A stretch of 43,669 nt of DNA from Hyphochytrium catenoides. Its lineage: Eukaryota; Sar; Hyphochytriomycetes; Hyphochytriales; Hyphochytriaceae. The translations under genes were made by a program, and so were the position numbers. Positions within the stretch are counted from its first letter, which is position 1. Every line of letters begins with the position of its first letter. The stretch is taken from assembly GCA_900088475.1 (NCBI GenBank), contig FLMG01000801.1:1-43669 (forward strand), written 5' to 3'. The notes below the pieces were generated by a model. The model searched no databases and had not been told where the DNA came from. It saw only the letters and a program-made list of their open reading frames with translations. Shown here one piece after another: positions 36,248 to 43,669 of the stretch.

Positions 36248-38392
36248 CTAGGAGGGAACTGGGAGCCAGGTTCTTGGCGGTGTACGAATCAGATCTTCTC
36301 TAATCTCTCTAATGACTGGCTTCTCATCTTCGCCAAATATGCCATACACATCCAGATGCTCAAGGAGGAGCTGCCGAACTAGTGGCTGGTCAACTCTGAA
36401 ATAGAACGGAACCTTGTCTAAGTATGTGGCATCCGCTTCACGGTCAAAGCCGTGCCTGATCGCGGTCATTCCTAGGTAATCGTCGTACTCTGGATAGTTC
36501 CGCTGGCTTGTACTGTTGCTCTCTCTGAGATTCTTGTAGCGCCCTTTGGCCTCATAGAGGATGTGAAAGAGGAGGTGGAACTCCTCTACATCCTGTATAT
36601 AGTGGAAGAGAATAGAATTCCGCGCGCAGCAGGAGGTGGACAGAGAAATGTTCCACAGTCGGTAAAGCTGATACCATTCTGCCGTGACCTCATAATGGCC
36701 ATCCCCACCCGTGAGGCGACTGGGTTGAAAGAGATTGAACCTGTCTCTGCCCTTTTTGTCTCGAGTGTCTGCGGGTCGGGCCCCTGTATCATATCGTGCA
36801 GGAATGACATCTATCAAAAAATGCAGTCACTGTCAAGGAAGCCGCAGAAGTGGTCGTGGCCTGCAAGAATGGAAGCTTATAGGCATAATGGACAGAAAGG
36901 AAGCCAGTAGACTCGTACTCATAAATGAAGAAGGCCCCACCTGTCTTCCGCAATGAGCAAGGGAGAAGAAAGTCTGCCAGTACGTTGCGTGCAAGCGGAT
37001 GGGACGGTAGAGACGTCATGCCGCCGTCCATCGCCGTATTGTAAGTGTGGATAGTGTCGTGTCCCAGGCAAAGCACATCAAGTGATGCCAACAGAGATGG
37101 CCAGCAAGCAGGAGGAGCGCAGACCAAGGGGAACTAGGTTGAGCTTGCTGGATAAGCTGTATAGAGTATGAGAACATAAGGTAGGCCCTACCTGGGCCGT
37201 GATTGCCATCTAGACATTCATGCTTCAGTCCCGCACGCTCATTCGCAAAATATTGAAGCAAAGCTCCGCGGCTGACAACATAGCCTGTACAGTGAGCGAT
37301 GCCATACTCTTAGAAGACATCAGGGGATGAAGAGCTCAGAGAACGGAGAGACCCTTAATTAGTAAGCAGCTCAATATAGGTCGTGGACTGTAGGATGGTT
37401 TAAAGGTTGAAGGAGGTCCTTGCTTACCTGCACCCGAGTTAAACACGAGATAATCGAGATGAGGCCAACTGTATGCGCCCTCCACTGGAAGCCGGAGCGG
37501 TGCACCCAGAAGTAGTGGTTCGTCAGAACGCAGTTCCGAGAGGAATGCCCTGAGGTTCTCTACTACGGTGAAGGCGTTATCCGCGGTGACGTAGAACCAA
37601 TCTGGAGCATAAGCTGGCTGAAGCATGGGCGACAGGATAAGAAAGTGACATAGGCAGACGCAGGAGAAGAGACGCAGGCAGACAGACCGATCGAAGAGAA
37701 GGACGGTCACACCGACTCTGTCCCATGAGCTCATTCACCCGTCCATCTGCTCTGCTTGCTTACCTGGAAACAGGTGTAATTGAGAGCCCAAAGAACAGGG
37801 TGCATTTTTATTTGCTTTTGCTTCAAAAGAGTACCAGGAGAGAGAAGCTGTGCTTTTCCATCAAGGATAGAGTGGACTACTGTGCGTAGGTTGTTCCCAT
37901 CTTGGCTCTCAATAAAGGCAAGATGATCGTCTGAACTCAGCCGACTGCCCCAAGTCTCAAGTATAGCTTGGGCTCTAGCGGGATAGAGCTCCGGAGGAAG
38001 GTTTGCCGATGATACAATAAACTGGATGCGGGGTCTCCTCCTTCTGTATGTCTCATCACTTCGGTCATGCTCTTTTATGGCGGCGATTCTCTGTCCTGTG
38101 CCTTGTTCATCTAGGGTCTACAGTGCAGCAAGCGGAGCGGTCAGAACGTCTGGAGTTTTTCAGATAGGTAAGAGGAAGTAACTGGTGCTGAACTGACCTC
38201 TCCTCTTTTACCAAAGGTTAGAGACTTATACAGAGTGAGCAGTGAAAGTGTCAATAGCGCCAGCAGCGATATCAATTTTGTTCCTCCGAACCACACGGTT
38301 CTCTCCCGCCTCGGCAAGGGCAATGGAGAAAGCGGGACAGGTAATGGAGAGAAAGAGCTCTCCGAGAGCTCTGGGAGGTTTGGGCGATGCAT
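36248..38392 (-). CDS. GT31-family type II membrane glycosyltransferase, core-1 beta1,3-galactosyltransferase/Cosmc-like
   Basis: Five minus-strand exons, 38198-38392, 37764-38117, 37428-37617, 37192-37284 and 36248-36810, give 464 aa. A short cytosolic proline-rich tail precedes one transmembrane anchor at about 39-58 (LISLLALLTLSLLTLYKSL), typical of a Golgi type II enzyme. The luminal part shows RIQFIVSSANLPP, ILETWGSRLSSDDHLAFIES, PDWFYVTADNAFTVVENL, FNSGAGYVVSRGAL, GPDV and ADTRDKKGRDRF. Then comes SILFHYIQDVEEFHLLFHIL, matching the C1GalT layout to its C-terminal SFHYV-type motif. The usual DDD metal-binding motif reads TADNA at 194-198, so only one acidic residue remains. Human Cosmc, a chaperone relative of C1GalT, also lost this motif. 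The protein may thus be a divergent enzyme or a non-catalytic relative. An in-frame TAA lies upstream of the ATG. Confidence 0.85.
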
Positions 38393-41300
38393 GTGCACTA
38401 GTATCACTGGTTAACACATACTCCGGAGTCAATCACACAGACAAATTCGATGTCTGTTATTTGTTGCCCTGATGTGACAGCGCACAAACGTAGTCTTGAA
38501 GATTAGAGCAAGCCAAGTTCTTCATTATTCTGCCCTTCTCATAGTCAAGGGTAGGCGCTATCGCTCTTACCTAGAGAGGAAGCATCTCTCGGTGTCGATC
38601 TCTAGCAAGATCCTTTTGTCTTTTGCCAGATCCGTTGCTGTCTGATCCCAAGTCCATCGTTATGAGCAGCAGTGATTCTTATCTTCAACCAAGGCTTGAC
38701 GCCTCTTGGGTGCATGTAGCCGAGGGGTAGCACTTACTGAGAGGTATATCTAATACATTACAATGTCTAAGGGGTAGCCGCACTCTCTATAGTGTACAGG
38801 GGGCTCCCCAAAGGACTCTATGCAGGTGAACAACAAAAGCTCAAGGTCCAGAAGAAAGGTGATCGGCGGCATGGGCAGAAGAGCAGGAGGCACCCCAAAA
38901 GGTACAGAAGAAGGGAAAGCGAGCTGCGGTAGACCGCCTAGTATTGGCCTTTATATCTTTTTTATAGCTGGCGTCTAACAGGAGAGTCCATTCGCCAGAC
39001 ATCCAAGGATTAATAACGGCCTACTGGTAAAGGAACGCACCTAACGACACCCATCGGCAGAGCCAGTCTCGTTTTTTGGAAAGAGTGGCGCTAGTTCTGG
39101 CGATAGCCGAAGGTACATCTGTTCACGCAGGAAGCCGTCTGGTTAGTCTGCTGGAGTGCATCAGCGGCTCCGTCCAGAGGTCGCCACCTAGTTTACGAAA
39201 GAGTATCATGATCTTCAGCAGCAGCACTATAAGTGGGTTGGTTTCCTTTCCTCCCTTCGCCATCTTGTAAAGGTGTTTGAGCGCTCCTCCCGCCGTAACT
39301 TTCGTAGTACAAGATAAGAGGAAAGAGAAGCTCTCCGAACATAGGAACCTACATTGCAAAGGCATTCGGGTTGCTGTTGCCTCTGCCGACGCTGATACAG
39401 CGGACAAGGAATGCCACCATCAGCGCTGACGATATCTATTTCTTGAAGACGACGAACTCCTGTGCATTATCAGTAGCGAGGCGGGGTCCGAGCGAAGAGG
39501 CCTTGGTGCTGCTTCTTCTCTCTTGCCCCTTTCGGCCTATAGACAAGGTTTCATCCTCTCAGTTAACACAGAGACAGTTAACTTTGTCGTCGTCCTTTTG
39601 CTTGTTGTACGAATCATGTTAAGTGCCTGAGTTATCGATCACTCTTCTATTTCATCATCTCTTTCTTCATCATGAGTTCCTCTTACCGAGCTACTTCTTC
39701 CCTGGTAAAGGAGGCTGGTTGGGGGGATCCATCATAGCTTTTCTCCGTTGCTAGCTTAGCATTTGGACTCTGTTCGACTCCTTACTACCGATAGCGCTGT
39801 TGATTATTAGTGACCCAACGGCTCTCTCTGTTGTTTCTCTTCTCTCCCTATGAGACGAATCTCCAGTGTATCACTGTTCACATTATCGCTTCGCTATCCT
39901 CAGCCTTAAGCCTCATCAGTGCTTTGAGCTAAGTAACTGGCTGGAATAGCTTGCGCTTGAGGGTTGACTGCTCTTCTACTAGGCCTACTAGGTCATTGGC
40001 TCCTAGTACGATTGGGATCAATGAACGCTCATACTGTGCCGTCCTGACAGGCCACAGTTAGAAGTTATTATGCACCAAGGAGGAGAGAGACCGTCAATGG
40101 GATGGTTGCTACTAATAATGTTAGTAGATGCTGGTAATGCAAAGTACAGCTCCCGCGGACGGACCCACGCCCTCTCGCAGGATGATGCGTCCTTCGATGG
40201 GACAAAGGGACTGTTACGGTTGGTTGACGAGACGAGCTACAGAGCACGGAAAAATGAGCCTCACGGCAATAGCCTGACTACCCATCTTATCCATGCCACC
40301 ACGATCACGACTGGCTGCTTGTCTCTGCTTTCCTCGACCCACCATCATCGAATATCCAATGCAAACGAAAGGCAATCGGGCGGACAGAAAAGGATCGGCC
40401 TCGGTAGACTATTGAGACATCAAGGGTACTTGTAGCCAGTGCAAGTTCTGCGGGAAAGACGACGTTACAAGCCCTGCAACACCTCTCGGCTCAATATTGC
40501 CTTTCCGGCTCACCCTGCTTATCGTCTTACTGCGACGGTGCAAGCCACTGTCGTGATGGATTTTTTCTCTCTTCTGCCAGACAAAACTCTGCGCCACCGC
40601 TAACAGCGCTTCAATCTCTTTCTGTACAAGGCCCGCTATAAAATAACTCTCAGTGGAGCTGCCCGCAGCAGCAGGTAGTAGTAGTACCTGCAATGTCTCA
40701 AAGCGGCACGCAAGCCTTACTTCGTCACCATCATCACCTCTTCTTTCGGTGCTGAGTGAGGCAAGAAGACCCTGGCAACAATCAAGGAGAGGTGGAGTGT
40801 GCCTGCGCTTGCTGGGGCAAGGCATGACGTGCTGGACCGCCCGATGGTGGTCGTGAGGATACTATTATATTATATGGAGCAAGGTTACCTACTATTAGAA
40901 CTATCTAACTGTGTAACATGCACCGATTGAACCAACCAATAGGAGGTAGTTGCTCCTTTTGGCTGGTAGTGGCTGCTTCCATCTTCTACCTGTACTATGT
41001 GTGAAGAGGATAATACGAATGGAATGGACCAGCGGATCGTCTTCTCGCAGAGTTTCTACGTCCAGCAGGAAAACGCTGCCATCAGTACATCATTAGGTGA
41101 AGAGACAGACCTAAGAAGCCGCTCCTCTTGGTGACAAGATTACCTTTAGTCCTGGGCAACTCTTATTATCACCGCCGGCATGGCATTCGTCTTGTTCCCA
41201 ACTACTGACATTCTCACGTTGCTTGTTGACCACTGTCATCCTTCCTCTTTGTGTCAGTCTGCCTCTTTCTCTGGACTGTAGGCGAGGAGGCGGGTGTGAC

Positions 41301-41760
41301 GTGCTGTCGTTTGTGAGCCATCCCTCCGTCTACTGATTAGCCTGTTCTTCTTCTTCCTCACACCAGTCGACTATCCAGTGCACCACGGATGCACTGAGGT
41401 TCTTTTCAATGACGGCTCTTTGGCCTCTACGTCTCTTCTTCCCTCCGCCAAATCAGCAGGGATTAAGTACAGCAAAAGGAACAGAGAAGGAGACGATGAC
41501 AAGGGAGATGGTGGATGATGGGTAGTATGAGGAAGAATAACAGCGATGAAAATGAGGACGACACATCTTCCTTTGAGGATAGGAGAATCTTGGACTGGCT
41601 CCTGGCTCCTCATCTTCCTCCTTCTTGTTTCGGCGCCCTGGTTGACATCCCATCAATAAGAAGGGTCAACAAGGAAGGACAATAGGAAAGCCGAGCAAGA
41701 CGATTGATGACCTAGCCAATGTAAACACAGGAGGAAGGGAGACATCATATAGATATCTGG
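38393..41760. other. Gene-poor region upstream of GT31, no resolved gene
   Basis: Short ORFs only. A minus ORF inside 39123-39407 contains a 46-aa ATG-led peptide with a hydrophobic stretch (NPLIVLLLKIMILF). A plus ORF (40070-40435) and a minus ORF (40409-40825) face each other. None has a recognisable domain. The first few hundred bases should include the GT31 promoter. Confidence 0.45.
40409..40825 (-). CDS. Hypothetical ORF, 138 aa, weak support
   Basis: Minus-strand ORF starting MPCPSKRRHTPPLLDC. The part from RLACRFETLQ to KEIEALLAVAQSFVWQKREK has a balanced, protein-like composition with a predicted helix, which is why I list it. A possible donor (GTAAGG after GDE) and the short overall length leave the model open. 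No family recognised; it could be chance. Confidence 0.25.
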   Translation of the reverse strand: MPCPSKRRHTPPLLDCCQGLLASLSTERRGDDGDEVRLACRFETLQVLLLPAAAGSSTESYFIAGLVQKEIEALLAVAQSFVWQKREKIHHDSGLHRRSKTISRVSRKGNIEPRGVAGLVTSSFPQNLHWLQVPLMSQ

Positions 41761-41761
41761 C

Positions 41762-41905
41762 GGGAAGAGAGAGGAGAGAGATAGACGAGAGAGCGAGGGG
41801 TAAAGAGAGAGAGAGAGGAGGGAGAAGGAAGAGAGAATGCGAGGGAGAGGAGAGAGAGAGAGAGACAGAGAGCGGAGAGAGAGAGAGAGAGAGGAAAGCT
41901 TAGAG
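41762..41905 (+). repeat. Purine (GA)-rich low-complexity tract
   Basis: Imperfect (GA)n/(GAGAGG)n tract with several GAGAGAGAGA runs on the plus strand. Such tracts can form triplex DNA and appear as TC-rich elements in promoters or leaders on the other strand. Confidence 0.9.
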
Positions 41906-41992
41906 GAGTGGACAAAAGAAGGTGAAAACAGCGAAGGAAGAGGGAGAACGAGATGAAATTCCCATCCGCTACGTATCGAGAGAGGGACCTAC

Positions 41993-42038
41993 CTGCAGGG
42001 ACCAGCACCATAGTATAATCTATGGGCAGTAATGGGAC
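41993..42038 (-). other. Exon-like fragment of an unresolved minus-strand gene
   Basis: A 46-nt segment is bounded by an acceptor-like pyrimidine tract plus AAG upstream and a GTAGGT donor downstream. It reads VPLLPIDYTMVLVPA plus one base. The phrase MVLVPAG resembles the N-terminal motif of formylglycine-generating-enzyme-like (sulfatase-modifying) domains. I found no further exons of that family, so the resemblance may be chance. Confidence 0.2.
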
Positions 42039-42173
42039 CTTGTGCAGAGAGAAAAAGGACTAATCATCACAATTTTCCCCCAACGGCATGAGCTCTGGCC
42101 CGCCCTGGACCGCCTTGTGGGCTCAGCAAGGGAACTAATGACGGGACGGGCCTATCGAACTCTACCATCGCGA

Positions 42174-42300
42174 TGTGAGAGAGAAGAGGAAGGTGTATGT
42201 AGCACCTTAGAAGAGGGATACTTAGAAGAACAGAGGGCACAGCACAGAGAAGAAGAGATCAATAGAGAGAAGAGAAAAGAGAGGAGCAGCAACATGATAA
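42174..42300 (+). repeat. Second purine-rich tract
   Basis: AG-rich imperfect repeats (AGAGAGAAGAGG, AGAAGAAGAGA and similar) on the plus strand, less regular than the neighbouring tracts. Confidence 0.6.
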
Positions 42301-42963
42301 AGTACGACCAGCTCCTGATTATTCAACAACACGGTGAAAGAGGAAGAGCGAGAGCATATGATGATTAGTTAGGAGTTGAGGCCGCGCAAATACAGACGTC
42401 TCGGGGAGAAGAAACATTACCAGGACAAAACGAACGACAAAGCAGGGAGCAGTAGCGAGAGTGAGAGAGAGGAGTTCCGAGCCAGAGAAGAAAAAAAGAC
42501 TGACTTCTCAAGGAGGACGACGTAAGTGAAAAAACGCCCGAACCCATGCGTACTGCCTGGCCTCATCCCGTCCGTTGCTTGCCTAAGGAACTGCCGCCGC
42601 ACAGTCTCTTTTGGGTGGATGATGATGATAAGGTTGTCCTCCAGAGAAAGTGATAACGGAACGACGAGAAGACGATGAGGGAGGAGGGACAAGGAAAGAC
42701 CGCTCAATTCGAAGCAAAAGAGGAGTTTCATTGGGCGAAGATGGATGATGCTTGTACCATTCTTCTTTCTTTATCTGTGTCCTTTCCTTCTTCACTTTGC
42801 TTCCTTGTCTTCTGCATGCAGCCGCCCTGCTCTATTCTTAGTCCGAAAGTGGCTCTTGAAGATGTAAAAATATCAATAAAAACAAAGGAATAAATGACTG
42901 AAGAATCAGAAGAGAACTCCAAGCAGCCCCAAGGCCTTGGGTGAGCGCGTGAGACAGAGTGAC

Positions 42964-43051
42964 CTTTAGATACCCAGCGCTTTCTGCTGGAAGGCACTAT
43001 AACCCCGTCATTTGGCGATAGAATGGACGAGCCAGAGTCGATCACAGACAT
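42964..43051 (-). other. ATG-led exon-like fragment, unresolved
   Basis: Reads MSVIDSGSSILSPNDG and on to RKRWVSK, ending at a GTCACT site in phase 1. The composition is coding-like and an ATG is present, but no downstream exon could be attached. It may be the first exon of a minus-strand gene with introns in the 41-43 kb region. Confidence 0.22.
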
Positions 43052-43275
43052 CCACTCAAGCGGTCAGACGATGAGAAAGAAGAAGAAAGGAGCACGATGA
43101 GGCAAGGAAAGAGAAGGAAGAATGTCCATGCATGACGCGCGAGAGCCGGTCGTTCGATCGTTACAAGGGCCAGTTGGTGTGACGGTGAGCCGATGGGGCG
43201 CGGACAGCATTGGAAGAGGAGTAAAACAACAACAGGAAGACATTCTATGGGGAAGAGTTCCAAGAGAAACCTAAG

Positions 43276-43391
43276 AGGGAACAGGGAAAGAGAGAAGAGA
43301 GAAACAGAGAGAGAACGAGAGGAAGCAGATGAAGAGACAAGAGAGAGAGAGAGAGAGAGAGAGAAAAAGGAGAGAGAGAGAGAGAGAGGAA
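43276..43391 (+). repeat. Third purine (GA)n tract
   Basis: A nearly pure GA dinucleotide run (about 30 nt around 43340-43362 and again 43371-43389) within a longer A/G-rich stretch. ORFs across it on both strands encode only Arg/Glu or Ser/Leu repeats and are artefacts of the repeat. Confidence 0.9.
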
Positions 43392-43669
43392 GGTTGGCTG
43401 CCAGCCAGGAATGGAGGGACACAAGGCCCATGTACCAGCTCTTTCCAGGGCGGCATAGGTTTAGGTAAGATACATTCCCCTTTCTCCAGTTATTTTGGTC
43501 AACCGGTCGTCTAAGAACGGGTCCCTCCAGTCACACTTTTGGCTGTGTGGGAGGTGGTGGTGTGGGGACGTGGGGCCGTGGCGGCGAATCTTCAGACCGA
43601 GGAGATTCTTTCTGCCGCCCTCCCGCCATCACCAGCGCACTAGACATGACTCCAGTACAGAAAAAGAAA
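43392..43669. other. Right end of window, nothing recognised
   Basis: After the GA tract the sequence becomes mixed, with a G/T-rich patch around 43540-43580. No supported gene or RNA. Confidence 0.4.

Noticed and set aside
41993-42038. Assignment of a formylglycine-generating (sulfatase-modifying) enzyme from the MVLVPAG phrase.
   Set aside because: Only one short exon-like piece matches; the diagnostic downstream motifs of that family were not found on the minus strand.
43276-43514. ORFs encoding Arg/Glu repeats (and Ser/Leu repeats on the other strand).
   Set aside because: They are produced by the GA dinucleotide tract in all frames and carry no other sequence.

Overview
This is a window of nuclear DNA from an intron-rich protist; I cannot name the organism. 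I resolved about 67 GT-AG introns, mostly 60-500 nt, with exons as short as 12 nt. The gene set is eukaryotic: ORC2, HOP/STI1, a class II eIF4E, tRNA-dihydrouridine synthase 2, a GT31 glycosyltransferase and PHD readers. It also holds a PAS-rich hybrid histidine kinase and a bacterial-style homoserine dehydrogenase with an ACT domain. That mix would suit a unicellular alga or stramenopile-like lineage, which is inference only. I see no tRNA, rRNA, CRISPR array, insertion sequence or viral gene. Gene models were built by hand from ORFs, splice signals and reading phase; every multi-exon model given here closes in phase.

Layout from left to right. 1-4976: no convincing gene. 4977-8583 (+): hybrid histidine kinase carrying its own REC and HPt domains. 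9146-9873 (-): small acidic protein. 10560-13392 (+): homoserine dehydrogenase in 11 exons. 13578-17564 (-): 1027-aa C2-domain protein in 11 exons. 17781-18291 (+): last exons of a small unknown gene whose stop overlaps the next start. 18279-21812 (+): PHD/PZP chromatin reader. 22011-24004 (+): ORC2, so close that the reader and ORC2 may be one fused gene. 24276-27207 (-): DUS2 ending in a U1-type zinc finger. 27317-27790: unresolved ORFs. 28090-28566 (-): RidA family protein. 28897-31398 (+): class II eIF4E (4EHP-like) with long tails. 31717-35364 (-): HOP/STI1 co-chaperone with heat-shock-like elements upstream. 36248-38392 (-): type II membrane GT31 (C1GalT/Cosmc-like) with a degenerate DxD motif. 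38393-43669: no resolved gene, long purine (GA) tracts and a few exon-like fragments.

The genes do not form one pathway. Two loose themes are chromatin and replication (PHD/PZP reader next to ORC2) and translation or proteostasis (DUS2, RidA, eIF4E2, HOP). Neighbours are mostly convergent or divergent with short gaps, so several promoters are probably bidirectional. The observations most worth following are the possible PHD/PZP-ORC2 fusion, the DUS2-zinc finger architecture, stop-free introns of length divisible by three placed inside key domains, and the GT31 with an altered metal-binding motif.
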